Of a DNA stretch of 64,000 bases, positions 18,147 to 27,723 are shown one piece after another. The translations under genes were made by a program, and so were the position numbers. Position 1 is the first letter of the stretch. Each line of letters opens with the position of its first letter. Source of the stretch: Leptospira andrefontaineae (GTDB lineage Bacteria > Spirochaetota > Leptospiria > Leptospirales > Leptospiraceae). The notes under the pieces are model-generated. The model searched no databases and was not told the origin of the DNA. It was given only the letters and a program-made list of their open reading frames with translations. The stretch lies in the NCBI RefSeq assembly GCF_004770105.1, contig NZ_RQEY01000026.1:62001-126000 (forward strand), in the 5' to 3' direction.

Positions 18147-19599
18147 TAATTATAAAAAAATAATATTCTCTATTCTTGCCTGTTTCTTAGTCTGGGAATG
18201 TGCTTCCAGTCCGGAAGTGAAGGTTGCAGATGGAGTAGTCGAAGATAGTTTAAAAAATATTACCGGGATCACCACTCAAGATGTGGAGAAAACAATCGCA
18301 AAGGATACATTCGGTCTGGACGATCTGTATATTCTCGCGGTAGAACGAACGGAAAGAATTGCCTTAAAGAACGAAGCTACCGAGCAGGCATTAGCTCAGA
18401 AGGATAAAGCATTCGCCGGTTTTATGCCTACTCTTTCCTATGTGTTTAACAAATTCTATTCGGTTCCTGGTCATACACAGCAGCCTTCTATTGTAGATAA
18501 TTATAAAACATATAAGGCGATCCAAAGCGGAGACCCTCTTTCTTTATTACCGTCTTCCAGTTCCGGAAGTAATCTTCCTCCTACAGTGGGGGCGGGTTCT
18601 CGTTTGCTACTTAGCATTCCGATCTCTGCGGGACTTTCTTCTTACCAAGATTATAGAGCCTCTAAAAGTTTGGCAGAGCAGAGAAGGTTAGAAGCAAAAC
18701 ATGAAGCAGGAAGAATGTATCTGGAAATTGCACAGGCATACTTCAACTTTTTACAATTGGAAGAAAGTGTTAAAATTTCCCAAGAAGCATACGAGTTGAA
18801 CCAAGACTCCTTACAGGAAAGAAAAAGAATGTATGCGGTAGGAAGGATCATGAGATCCGATCTTCTGAATTCAGAGACGAGCCTTTCTAATGCCGAAGCA
18901 GTTCTTGCAGATGCAAAATTCCAATTAGAACAGGTGCGTATCACATTAGCTACCATGGTGGGTTATGAAAAACCGATCTCTGTCGCAGGATTCAAAGCAG
19001 AATTGGAACCGATCCCAACTGGTATGGAACCGGAAGAATATTTAGCAAAAAGATATGATGTTCTTTCTGCGTATCAAAGTGTTAAGGTTGCGGATGCGCA
19101 AAAGGACAAGGCCTGGGTGGGTTTTGCTCCTACAATCGCATTAAATAATTATTATTCTTTTCCTTATCCAGGCCAAACACACTCCAAGGATGTCACGGCT
19201 CAGTTGCAGATTACAATGCCTTTGACCCCGTTTTCGCAAATGGCAGACCTAAAAGCAGCAGACTCCGCAAAAAAACAGGCGAAATTAACCGCTTCTCAAA
19301 CGAGAAGAACTGCAACTCAGGAAATCCGTAATGCTTTTGAAAGTTTTAAAAATTCTCAAAAGATTTTAGCGATCTACCAAAAGGCATTTGTATCCGCCCA
19401 AGAAACTTCTCAAAGCCAGGCAAGCGGATATCGTTCCGGTAGAAATAGCAGGATCGAAGCGATTGCCTCCAGAATTGCGATGTTGAATGCGGAGATCACT
19501 TATCGCAAAATGTTACACCAACATTCTTTGAATCGTATTGCTCTTGGAGTTGCGATTGGAGAAATTCCACATCTTCCTGGAGAAAAAAAGGAAGAATAA
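18115..19599 (+). CDS. TolC-like outer-membrane efflux lipoprotein
   Basis: This is the outer-membrane channel partner of the preceding RND pump. The 494-residue protein has a lipoprotein signal (FSILACFLVWEC, Cys about 29) and two OEP coiled-coil repeats. The first runs about 100-280 (RLEAKHEAGRMYLEIAQAYFNFLQLEESV) and the second about 310-480 (QTRRTATQEIRNAFESFKNSQKIL), with the usual SGYRSGRNSRIEAI closing helix. The start is ATG 18115 or the in-frame ATG 18124, both inside the end of the pump gene, so translation is coupled. A perfect inverted repeat at 19603-19626 ends the unit. Confidence 0.9.
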   Translation: MRKMKFVDTLNNYKKIIFSILACFLVWECASSPEVKVADGVVEDSLKNITGITTQDVEKTIAKDTFGLDDLYILAVERTERIALKNEATEQALAQKDKAFAGFMPTLSYVFNKFYSVPGHTQQPSIVDNYKTYKAIQSGDPLSLLPSSSSGSNLPPTVGAGSRLLLSIPISAGLSSYQDYRASKSLAEQRRLEAKHEAGRMYLEIAQAYFNFLQLEESVKISQEAYELNQDSLQERKRMYAVGRIMRSDLLNSETSLSNAEAVLADAKFQLEQVRITLATMVGYEKPISVAGFKAELEPIPTGMEPEEYLAKRYDVLSAYQSVKVADAQKDKAWVGFAPTIALNNYYSFPYPGQTHSKDVTAQLQITMPLTPFSQMADLKAADSAKKQAKLTASQTRRTATQEIRNAFESFKNSQKILAIYQKAFVSAQETSQSQASGYRSGRNSRIEAIASRIAMLNAEITYRKMLHQHSLNRIALGVAIGEIPHLPGEKKEE

Positions 19600-19602
19600 A
19601 CA

Positions 19603-19626
19603 AACGGCCGACGATTGCCGGCCGTT
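19603..19626 (+). terminator. Terminator between the efflux and acyl-CoA dehydrogenase genes
   Basis: AACGGCCG (19603-19610) pairs perfectly with CGGCCGTT (19619-19626), followed after CCAC by TTTTT. It sits between two convergent genes only 34 bases apart and may work for both, though the T-run is on the plus strand. Confidence 0.65.
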
Positions 19627-19633
19627 CCACTTT

Positions 19634-21397
19634 TTAAACTGCTGCTGCAGTTTGCCTATTTGCTCTTTCAAGACGTAATAGATTTCCTTCTGCGATAGCT
19701 AAGGAATCTATATTATAATCTTGCGAATGTTTGGTTCTCTGTTTTTTCAGATCCCCGTCCACTTGGCCTATAGATTTTTCTAATAGCATTCCAGCTACGA
19801 ATCTTGCAGCGATTTCCACGGTTTCGAAAGCGAGTTCGTCTTTTGTAAAACCATCTCCTATCGATTTATAAGAATGAACTGCTTGTTCCAATTTTTCCCA
19901 AAGAGATCTAATATCTGTAGAAGGAGAAAATTTGGACATTTCTTCTTCCGCATATGCTCTTAGTTGTCCGCTTGTTGCCATTCCGGAAACTACACCGCCG
20001 ATCGCCGCTACGATCTGCAATTGAGTAGTACCTTCGTAAATTGTAGTGATCCTACTATCTCTGTAGATCCTTGCCACATCGTAATCTTCGGTGTATCCAC
20101 TTCCTCCGTGGATCTGGATCGCGTCTGATGCAAGAGCCACACAACCTTCGGAAGCGTAATATTTACTCATTGGAGTGAATAAGTCTGCGAGTTTTTCCCA
20201 ACGACGGATTGTCTCGTCTTGGTTTACATCTCTCTCGCTCTTACCTTCTTCTTTGAGCATTCTTTCTTTTCTCCAATGATAAAGATCGATTGCTCTTCCT
20301 GTTTCGGAAACAAGACATCTTGTGGCTAAAATTTCCCTTTCCATCTTGTCCAAAATTTTTCGGACTGCGGGGATCTTCTCTATCGGTTTACCGAATTGTA
20401 TTCTTTCAGAAGCGTATTTTTTTGCTTCGAAATAGGCAGCAGTTCCGATTCCTAAAGATTGAGTTGCAATCGTAAGCCTTGCAGCGTTCATCATTCCCAT
20501 AGAATATTTTACTAAACCGTAACCAGTTTTTCCGATCAATACCCCAGGAGAGTTTTCAAAAACAACTTCGCAGGTAGGAGAACAATGTAGTCCCATTTTA
20601 TGTTCTATTCCTGCAACGTGAACGTCTTTACCTTGTACTAAGAAGAAAGAAAGACCTCTTGCCCCACTTTCAGGACTTCCGGTTCTGGCTAACGTAAGAA
20701 TTACGGAAGGAGAATCCACATAACCGCAAGCATGAGTGATAAAACGTTTTGCTCCGTTAATTTTCCAAGTTCCATCAGCCTCTTGAGTTGCGCGAGTTTG
20801 CACATTGGGAAGATCCGAACCATAATTAGGCTCGGTTAAAGCCATAGCGGCGCTGAATTTTCCTGCGGCGATTTGAGGCAACCATTCGTTGCACATTTCG
20901 TCGGATGCGAATCTTTCCATGATCTCGACTATATTAATATTTCCATATGCTAGGCAGAATGCCGCATCCGCTCTGGCAGCTATCTCGCACATCATGGATT
21001 GTACAGTTGCAGGTAAACCTAAACCTCCATATTTTCTGGAGATGGATATAGGCATAAGTCCTGCATCCTTTAAAGTTTTATAACATTCTTCTTGTGCTTT
21101 TGGGAATGTGACTTTGCCGTTCTCGTATTTTAAACCTGTTTGGTCCATTTCCTTGCTACGAGGAGCTACAAAATCTCCCATAATTTCTCCCAAAGCATCC
21201 ACAGTAGATTTATAATAATCTATCGCTTCTTGCACTGTAGAAGGTGCATATGCAAATCTGTCGTCGTTAGTCTGCTTGTATTTGGCCGCATCGTGGAAAT
21301 CGCCTTCGTATGCTGCTACGATCTCCTTCCAATCTATAAGATTATCAAAATGAGTTTGTAAGTCGGTATTATCCTGGAAGTAGTTTCCTTGAATCAT
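19634..21397 (-). CDS. Acyl-CoA dehydrogenase
   Basis: This FAD enzyme performs the first oxidation of fatty acyl-CoA beta-oxidation. The 587-residue protein shows FAD and substrate segments AMALTEPNYGSDLPN and KRFITHACGYVDS (about 190-225), GARGLSFFLV, and ERIQFGKPIEKIPAVRKIL. The C-terminal QIHGGSGYTEDYDVARIYRDSRITTIYEGTTQLQ contains the family's catalytic-base region (Glu of IYEGT). It is about 200 residues longer than short-chain ACADs, with N- and C-terminal extensions as in the FadE-like or AcdA group. No ETF gene is nearby. It is transcribed alone, divergent from msrB. Confidence 0.93.
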   Translation of the reverse strand: MIQGNYFQDNTDLQTHFDNLIDWKEIVAAYEGDFHDAAKYKQTNDDRFAYAPSTVQEAIDYYKSTVDALGEIMGDFVAPRSKEMDQTGLKYENGKVTFPKAQEECYKTLKDAGLMPISISRKYGGLGLPATVQSMMCEIAARADAAFCLAYGNINIVEIMERFASDEMCNEWLPQIAAGKFSAAMALTEPNYGSDLPNVQTRATQEADGTWKINGAKRFITHACGYVDSPSVILTLARTGSPESGARGLSFFLVQGKDVHVAGIEHKMGLHCSPTCEVVFENSPGVLIGKTGYGLVKYSMGMMNAARLTIATQSLGIGTAAYFEAKKYASERIQFGKPIEKIPAVRKILDKMEREILATRCLVSETGRAIDLYHWRKERMLKEEGKSERDVNQDETIRRWEKLADLFTPMSKYYASEGCVALASDAIQIHGGSGYTEDYDVARIYRDSRITTIYEGTTQLQIVAAIGGVVSGMATSGQLRAYAEEEMSKFSPSTDIRSLWEKLEQAVHSYKSIGDGFTKDELAFETVEIAARFVAGMLLEKSIGQVDGDLKKQRTKHSQDYNIDSLAIAEGNLLRLERANRQTAAAV

Positions 21398-21649
21398 ATG
21401 TATGCTCCCTGTCGCTTAAGGCCTTTAGGTGTACTGCTTTATTAAGCTTGTGTCAAGTATTACCCACACTTACTTCTTAGAATAGAAACTTTGGTTTGTA
21501 ATACGAACAAAGAAGAAGGAACCGAACAGGTGTTTGGAACAATGTTTGAGCTTTACAACTCGAATAACACATAATTTAATTCTTTAAGACCACGGTTTAA
21601 AAGTAACCTTTTCGGTAAAAAACCGAAGTATCCGGCGAGGAATAGAACC

Positions 21650-22150
21650 ATGAATAAAATCGGGCTAGGCATCGGTTTTTTATATTTATTAGGGATCGTT
21701 TTGTCAGGATGTTCCGAATCTGTAGGAGCTCCGAAAGAGAAGAAAGGAGGTAAGATGAAATACGAAGTACAGAAGTCAGAGGAAGAATGGAAAAAAGTCT
21801 TAAGCCCTGACCAATATCGGATCATTAGAGAAAAAGGAACAGAAAGAGCATTTACCGGAGAATATTATTATAATAAAGAAAAAGGAAAATACCTTTGTGC
21901 TGCCTGCGGTGCTGAGTTATTTAGCTCGGATACAAAGTACGAATCCGGAAGCGGATGGCCTTCTTTTTATAAACCTGCTGCAGAAAAGTCCGTCCAATCC
22001 GAAACAGATACAAGTCACGGTATGACCCGTACAGAAGTTCTATGCTCCAGATGCGGAGGGCATTTAGGACATGTATTTCCTGATGGTCCTGAACCGACTG
22101 GGCTCAGATATTGTATCAATTCCGCTTCTTTAAAATTTAAAAAAGATTAA
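21650..22150 (+). CDS. msrB: Lipoprotein peptide-methionine (R)-S-oxide reductase
   Basis: MsrB repairs R-methionine sulfoxide in oxidised proteins. The catalytic domain is complete: zinc-binding pairs Cys83/Cys86 (CAAC) and Cys132/Cys135 (CSRC), [20 protein letters not shown], and the catalytic Cys155 in RYCINSAS. Unlike the usual cytosolic enzyme it has a lipoprotein signal, LGIVLSGC with lipidated Cys21, so it should be anchored in the envelope. An internal ATG after a GGAGG-like run ([12 protein letters not shown]) could give a second, cytosolic form from the same gene. It is followed after 15 bases by the PEP-mutase-family gene. Confidence 0.92.
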   Translation: MNKIGLGIGFLYLLGIVLSGCSESVGAPKEKKGGKMKYEVQKSEEEWKKVLSPDQYRIIREKGTERAFTGEYYYNKEKGKYLCAACGAELFSSDTKYESGSGWPSFYKPAAEKSVQSETDTSHGMTRTEVLCSRCGGHLGHVFPDGPEPTGLRYCINSASLKFKKD

Positions 22151-22165
22151 TATTCAAAGGAAAGT

Positions 22166-23011
22166 ATGTCTTCTGCACAAAACAGATTAGGCGAAATATT
22201 TCGAAATCTACATTCTAAAGATATCTTTGTAATGCCTAATGCATGGGACGCAGGAAGCGCTCGTATGTTGGAAGGTGCAGGGTATTCTGCGATTGGAACT
22301 ACAAGTGCCGGTATCGCTTTTGCGGCAGGGCTACCGGATCACCAGATCATGAGCAAAGAAGACATGCTTGCCGAAGTAAAATCCATTGTGGATTCCGTAG
22401 GAATTCCTGTTAGCGCAGACCTGGAGGGCGGCTACGGGATCCAATCTTCTCAAGTTGCTGAAACTGTAAAACAAGCCATAGACATCGGAGTGGTTGGATG
22501 TAATATAGAAGATCTAAGCGGGGACCCTTCTTCTCCTTTATTGGATATCAAACTTGCTACGGAAAGAATTCATACGATTAGAAAGGCCGCAGATCAAAGT
22601 GGTATTTCATTTACTCTTACTGCAAGAACGGATGCCTTCTTAACGAATCATCCGAATGCAATGGAAGAAGCGATTGTTCGTTGTAATTCCTACAGAGAAG
22701 CAGGAGCAGATTGTCTTTTTATACCTGGGATCGGAGATCCTAAAACGATCGGTACATTAGTAAATTCTATAAATGGCCCGTTGAATGTAGTCATGGGCTT
22801 AAGTCATAATCAACTTACGGTTGAGGAATTGAGATCTCTTGGGGTCCGAAGAATTAGTATAGGCGGAAGTCTTGCGCGAGCCTGTTTTCATCTCATCAGA
22901 CAGGCTGCGCTTGAAATAAAAAACTCAGGCACATTCACCTATGCCGATCATCAGTATTCTCATAAAGAATTATGCGATTTTTTTGCGGAATACGAGACCA
23001 AAACAAAATGA
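22166..23011 (+). CDS. Isocitrate lyase/PEP-mutase family enzyme
   Basis: The 281-residue TIM-barrel enzyme belongs to the superfamily that makes or breaks C-C or C-P bonds beside a carboxylate. It shows FVMPNAWDAGSARMLE, the ADLEGGYG metal/substrate loop, GCNIEDLSGD, TARTDAF and GADCLFIPGI. The KKCGH signature of true isocitrate lyase is absent, so it is more likely related to oxaloacetate decarboxylase or carboxyvinyl-carboxyphosphonate mutase. The reaction cannot be named. It starts 15 bases behind msrB and probably shares its transcript. Confidence 0.85.
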   Translation: MSSAQNRLGEIFRNLHSKDIFVMPNAWDAGSARMLEGAGYSAIGTTSAGIAFAAGLPDHQIMSKEDMLAEVKSIVDSVGIPVSADLEGGYGIQSSQVAETVKQAIDIGVVGCNIEDLSGDPSSPLLDIKLATERIHTIRKAADQSGISFTLTARTDAFLTNHPNAMEEAIVRCNSYREAGADCLFIPGIGDPKTIGTLVNSINGPLNVVMGLSHNQLTVEELRSLGVRRISIGGSLARACFHLIRQAALEIKNSGTFTYADHQYSHKELCDFFAEYETKTK

Positions 23012-23119
23012 CATTCTCCTACATTTCGTCGAGTAGAAGGGCATAAAATTCTGTTTGCGCCTCGGGGCTGAGAATGGATTCTACCGTAGGGCGGGGTTTT
23101 CGCCCGCGGCAGAAATAGA

Positions 23120-24016
23120 ATGAAGAGAGACCATCTTACTTACCTTCCTGAAAAAGGGAATATCCGTCCTGTAATCGTACAACATTTAGCCGAGATCTAT
23201 CATCATATATATTATTTTTTCTGTCATATCCTGGGGATCTTTATCGAACTTCCGGATCATACCGAGGGATATAAACGTCCTATCGTATGTGTTTCCGGAT
23301 TTTTAGGAAGAGGCCTGACTTGGACCGCGATGCGCAAACATCTAATCTCCCTTGGGCATCCGGTATATGTGGTTCCACTCGGGTTCCAAACAGGAAATAT
23401 CCGTAAAAAAAGTAAGATACTTGAGAATTTCCTAATAGAGAAGAATATCAAAGACTGTTATCTGATCTGTCACTCTATGGGAGGACTCATAGCTGCAGGT
23501 TTAAGTTATAAAGGAAGAGACCGGGTCCGAAAAATTTTCGTGGTAGGATCTCCTATGCATGGAACTTATATGGCTTACCTCGCTCCAATCTTCCCTTGCA
23601 CTTGGCAGATGATGCCCGGATCCAAATTAGTGAAGGAAGTTGTAGAAACTTATTCAAAATTTCATAATGTACAAGCAGTCTTTACAAAGGGAGAAGGTAT
23701 TGTCCGTCCTTGGGAAAGCGCTACCCTCGGCCATTTTGATGATGTAGAGATCCCTGAATACGGGCATCTGAATTTATACTTAGGGCCACTAGGAATAGAG
23801 TGTCTCGGTTCCTTAGTCACTTCGGAAGAGAAAAAGGATCCACTTCCAATCAAACAAAAGCCAGTTGCTAAGGAAGAAGTAAAGAAAGAAGCAGTTAGCT
23901 CTGCTCCTTCTAAAAAAACATCTTCTAAAACTGCTGCGACTAAGAAAGCAAGCCCAGCTAAAAAGAAAAAAGCTAAGCCAGCCCCTAAAAAAGCAAAACC
24001 TAAGAAGAAACGTTAA
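23120..24016 (+). CDS. Alpha/beta hydrolase with a lysine/alanine/proline-rich tail
   Basis: The 298-residue protein is an esterase/lipase-like hydrolase. It shows [15 protein letters not shown] (the oxyanion strand), [16 protein letters not shown] with the nucleophile serine near residue 116, [14 protein letters not shown], and a late histidine in YGHLNLYLG. From about residue 230 the sequence becomes a roughly 65-residue basic tail made of K, A, P and S, ending [13 protein letters not shown], like bacterial histone-H1-type proteins. No signal peptide is seen. The tail could bind nucleic acid or acidic lipid. The start is ATG 23120, with no strong ribosome site. A short GGGCG/CGCCC hairpin lies just upstream. 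Confidence 0.8.
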   Translation: MKRDHLTYLPEKGNIRPVIVQHLAEIYHHIYYFFCHILGIFIELPDHTEGYKRPIVCVSGFLGRGLTWTAMRKHLISLGHPVYVVPLGFQTGNIRKKSKILENFLIEKNIKDCYLICHSMGGLIAAGLSYKGRDRVRKIFVVGSPMHGTYMAYLAPIFPCTWQMMPGSKLVKEVVETYSKFHNVQAVFTKGEGIVRPWESATLGHFDDVEIPEYGHLNLYLGPLGIECLGSLVTSEEKKDPLPIKQKPVAKEEVKKEAVSSAPSKKTSSKTAATKKASPAKKKKAKPAPKKAKPKKKR

Positions 24017-24017
24017 A

Positions 24018-25973
24018 CTAAGCTTGATCCTCCGATAAAACGATCAAAGAATCCGATTCGTGTAATGTAAAAAATTCCAATTTATCGGGGATCAGATATA
24101 CTCCATAACCTTTGGACTCATCTGTTTCTTCTGAGACGATCCGTATTCCAAAACAGGTTTCCTTTCTTTGTTGTGCAGCTAACATACAATCCGCAAAATT
24201 TACACGTTTTGGAAAATCTTCGAAATATAAGAATGCAGGTTTAAGATAGATCTCGCTTCCATCCGGATCAAATAAGCTATCGTAAACTCTCATTACATCC
24301 GGTTCTTGAGAAACTTGAGCCATCATTTTAGAAACGAATTGATTTGAGATCAGGAAATCCTTTACTCCTGTTTCCAAAACTAATTCAGTATTTTCAGAAT
24401 TCATGATCTCAGTGATCAACTGAGTTTCCGCCTTCTTTCCCCCTGCTTGGTGTTTCTTTTTAAAATATTGGCGAAACCTTAAAAGAAGAGAAATAGTCCT
24501 TGCGTCTACTTCTTCGATGTTCTCTTTCTCCTCGGCTAGGAATATTACGGAATCATACTGTTCTGGAGAGAGTTTTTCCAAAATACCTTCTTGGGAAAGG
24601 TTTGCGATCAAGGATCTAAGTTTGATCTGCGGATATTTTGTCTTCAGTTTTGCGAGAGCGGACTTGATCTCTTCGTTGGATTCATGGATTAAAAGATCAA
24701 TTTCGGAGTCGGGAGATGAAAATTTCGCATATTCATCCACGATAATCTTACTTTTAGAATTCCAACCGACGATCAATTGTTTGTCAATTGGCTGGGATAA
24801 AGTAGTATTCGGATAAGAAAGTGCCGCAATCACAGCCACAGGTTTATCATCGAATTTGATCTTAGAATCATCTTCAGCAAGAATGATTGCATCTTCTTCA
24901 TTTTCAGGTGAATACTCAGGATCTGGATTTAATACGATCTCTCCATTATTTTTTCTAAAACCAAATGGGACCGATTCCTTGAATCTAAATGAAATTTCGG
25001 AATAGTTTAAACCTCTCCAACCATTCTTAGGTTTATAAAAATAGATCTCATTTCCTTCAAAACCTACTAGATTGGAATATACGATCGCAAGACCGGAAGT
25101 CCTGGACGTTTGAACAAGTAATTTAGAAAGAATACTTCTTTCATCCATTACCTGAACAGATTCGGAAAGGTCCGAGGCAATATTTCGATTCTCTAATCCA
25201 TGAAGTTCAGCAACGATAGGAGGAAGTCCGGATTCTCCGTTTAATGCAACAAGTGCCATGATGGACTTTAATACTTTCGCATCTCCGATCGATTTACCTT
25301 CTTCCGACTCTTCAGAACCGGAAGGATTTAGTATGATGATACTTTTTGCTTTGGAAGCATTTACTTTTTTTAAGGAATTAAGATGAGAAGGTAATCCGGA
25401 TCTTGTGATAATTTTTGTGGTCTTAGTATCCTCCAGATTTTCGGATAGGAAATCATCCATTTCTTCTTTGTCTTGATCGGCAAGTATAACAGCGGCTCTT
25501 CCTGATTCGGAAGAGTTCGCTTCTATCAATTCTCTTAATATTTCGATCGTACGAATCCCGAATCCTAAGATTAGAGTATGATTCGATTCTAAAACCTCAC
25601 TTTTTCCTTTTCTAAGTTCTTGTATTTTCTGATCGAATTGGTTTGTGATAAATGCAACTAAACTGGAGAATAAGACTAAACCTGAAAATACACTTAAGAT
25701 TCCTGTAATCTTATTGAACCAATTGGATTCTCCATCTTCTGCAACTGCTCCTGCGTCGGAGATCTGCAAGAATACTCTCCATAAGAAATCACCTGATTCC
25801 TTAATGGATTCATCCGGAAATAAGAATGCCCCAAGGATCCGTACTAAAGATAAAAGTACGAATGCTCCTAAGAATAGGGTCATCAGCGCCGCAAATACGG
25901 AACCTCCTCCCTTGGACATAAAGTTATCGAAATGGTAACGGAACTTTTTGTAAATGCTGGGCTTCTCTCTCAT
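24018..25973 (-). CDS. CASTOR/POLLUX-like ion channel with RCK domains
   Basis: The 651-residue protein has two clear membrane helices (VFAALMTLFLGAFVLLSLVRI and GILSVFSGLVLFSSLVAFI). Between them is a pore-like segment with ISDAGAVAED. After the second helix comes the family linker ELRKGKSEVLESNHTLILGFG, which leads into two Rossmann-like RCK/TrkA_N regions (about 150-300 and 370-520). This plan matches plant CASTOR/POLLUX and bacterial homologues, described as ligand-gated cation channels. Ion selectivity is unknown. It is convergent with the hydrolase gene, one base apart, with no room for a separate terminator. Confidence 0.85.
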   Translation of the reverse strand: MREKPSIYKKFRYHFDNFMSKGGGSVFAALMTLFLGAFVLLSLVRILGAFLFPDESIKESGDFLWRVFLQISDAGAVAEDGESNWFNKITGILSVFSGLVLFSSLVAFITNQFDQKIQELRKGKSEVLESNHTLILGFGIRTIEILRELIEANSSESGRAAVILADQDKEEMDDFLSENLEDTKTTKIITRSGLPSHLNSLKKVNASKAKSIIILNPSGSEESEEGKSIGDAKVLKSIMALVALNGESGLPPIVAELHGLENRNIASDLSESVQVMDERSILSKLLVQTSRTSGLAIVYSNLVGFEGNEIYFYKPKNGWRGLNYSEISFRFKESVPFGFRKNNGEIVLNPDPEYSPENEEDAIILAEDDSKIKFDDKPVAVIAALSYPNTTLSQPIDKQLIVGWNSKSKIIVDEYAKFSSPDSEIDLLIHESNEEIKSALAKLKTKYPQIKLRSLIANLSQEGILEKLSPEQYDSVIFLAEEKENIEEVDARTISLLLRFRQYFKKKHQAGGKKAETQLITEIMNSENTELVLETGVKDFLISNQFVSKMMAQVSQEPDVMRVYDSLFDPDGSEIYLKPAFLYFEDFPKRVNFADCMLAAQQRKETCFGIRIVSEETDESKGYGVYLIPDKLEFFTLHESDSLIVLSEDQA

Positions 25974-26044
25974 AAGGGGAGAAGAGTGAAGAAAGAATTA
26001 TTTATTTCCAGCGGAAAAATATTTTGTCCGGAAAATCTATAAAC

Positions 26045-26656
26045 CTAAAGCCCGTTTACACAACTCGCGGAATTAAATATGTAATTGTAATTTCGGATCG
26101 TTCCAGTCACGTTCACCGTCTCCGAAAAATTGGATTTGTTTCGGAGTGGTCCGGAAACGGTTCCTGTAAGTGGACCACTCACTGCATCCGGATCGTTGAC
26201 ATAAGCTTGTTCCAATTGGAAGCTATCATCAAAGTTTTCATACACATTGGAACTGGAATCGGTAAATTCAAAAACAAGTCCTTGGCTTAAAACCATAATG
26301 CCTGTCTCATCTGGAATTTCTATATAAACGCGTTCGGAAGAATTCGCACGCCAAGGCTGAGGAAACGGTGAAATGTCTCCAGACTGATTATAATTAGGGT
26401 GCCGCATGGAAACATTGGAATGCAGAAGGTAACTGACTGCATCCACTTCAATGTTCAATTGACAATTGGGACAGGTACTTGCATCAAAAGACATTGCTAG
26501 GCAGAGAGGATTATACCCTCCTTTATTGGAGTCATCTTCCAAAAAATCCAATTTTAAAAGGGAACATTGCAAGGAGAATAAAAGTAAAAAAACCCAAAAT
26601 GGGAAAAGGTCTTCAAAAGGCCTTAATAAGTTGGAAAATGTTTTGTTTCCGCGCAT
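26045..26656 (-). CDS. Predicted lipoprotein of unknown function
   Basis: The 203-residue protein has an N-terminal basic stretch, a hydrophobic helix (FPFWVFLLLFSLQC) and a lipidated cysteine at about residue 31. The rest is mainly beta-rich with four or five cysteines (CLAMSFDASTCPNCQ) and a repeated SGPLTGTVSGPL segment. I recognise no family. The frame is open to a TTG at 26716, but the ATG at 26656 gives a more normal signal peptide. The neighbouring divergent gene at 26845 also encodes a lipoprotein. Confidence 0.6.
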   Translation of the reverse strand: MRGNKTFSNLLRPFEDLFPFWVFLLLFSLQCSLLKLDFLEDDSNKGGYNPLCLAMSFDASTCPNCQLNIEVDAVSYLLHSNVSMRHPNYNQSGDISPFPQPWRANSSERVYIEIPDETGIMVLSQGLVFEFTDSSSNVYENFDDSFQLEQAYVNDPDAVSGPLTGTVSGPLRNKSNFSETVNVTGTIRNYNYIFNSASCVNGL

Positions 26657-26844
26657 ACGATAAGTATAACGTTCTTTTCTTTTCTCAGACAGGGCTATTT
26701 GAAAAAAATATCCCAATTATAGAATTATTTTAAGGACGAATTGATCGCAGAAAATGTTCATCCCTGAACCTGATTTATAATCAATCTAAATCCGAATATT
26801 TACGAATCTGGATATAAGATTTTGACCGACAAAATCCCAGGAAT

Positions 26845-27717
26845 GTGAAATACTCGCTCGATCAGATTATGGCTCGTATCCTGCTCTTTTTTCTAAGTAG
26901 TTTGTTTTTTCTATTCTACTGCAATTCTCCCCAAGTAACCGCATACCAGGAGCATAGCGAACATCACGAATTTATCGGTAGTTGTTTGGATTTCTTAGCG
27001 GGAAGCGATTCTTTTGTTCCTTTAACGGATGCAGTTGCCTTGGATGAATTGCGACATTCCGCTGAGGAACATGCATCTAATAGTGTGATCATCGGAGATT
27101 TGTATTACGATTTAAACCAGAAAGAAGGAAAACATTTCTATCTGGAAAGTGACGACTCGATTATATATCATCGCCCAAAATCGGTTGTGCTTGGAGGCTG
27201 GGAAATGATCCAGCATCTATGCGCTCGTCATATCCGACATGAAATAGAAAGAGGATTTGCGAGATCTTCTTCCATTGTAAGAAAGGATCCGGCTTCTATT
27301 AGAGAGGCAGAATCTCTTGCAGAAAAAAATCTGATCATCTATCTAAAATTCGCCGAGGCTTCCAAAGGTAAGCCGAGTCATATCAGAAATTTCCTTTTTA
27401 TTCCTGTTTCTAGATTTTTGAAGAGTGGAGGGGGGATTTATTTTCCTTCCTGCAACTTGATGGATAAGATGAAGGATCCTATTCTTTCCGGATTACAGAG
27501 TGCAAAAAGGAATCCAGAAACGATGACTGCTTGGACACAGATGATGTTGGCAGTTACGAACTTCTCAGCAATTCATATGCAAGATTGTAGGGTTAGTGTG
27601 GGAAGTCCTCTAAAACTTTTGCAGGTCGAAAAAACGGAATTAAGAGACGTATTAGAGGAGCCTCAAAAAAATAAATCGGTCTCTAAAATTAAATTCGGAT
27701 CTAATGCTAAAAAATGA
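26845..27717 (+). CDS. Predicted lipoprotein of unknown function
   Basis: The 290-residue protein begins with a hydrophobic segment rich in Leu and Phe (ILLFFLSSLFFLFYC) ending in a likely lipidated cysteine near residue 26, followed by NSPQ. The mature part is helical and His-rich (QEHSEHHEF, HLCARHIRHEIERGF), with no recognised domain and a basic C terminus. The start may be GTG 26845, which has an AGGA just before it, or ATG 26869. It ends six bases before the convergent TetR gene. Confidence 0.6.
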   Translation: MKYSLDQIMARILLFFLSSLFFLFYCNSPQVTAYQEHSEHHEFIGSCLDFLAGSDSFVPLTDAVALDELRHSAEEHASNSVIIGDLYYDLNQKEGKHFYLESDDSIIYHRPKSVVLGGWEMIQHLCARHIRHEIERGFARSSSIVRKDPASIREAESLAEKNLIIYLKFAEASKGKPSHIRNFLFIPVSRFLKSGGGIYFPSCNLMDKMKDPILSGLQSAKRNPETMTAWTQMMLAVTNFSAIHMQDCRVSVGSPLKLLQVEKTELRDVLEEPQKNKSVSKIKFGSNAKK

Positions 27718-27723
27718 ATGCGA

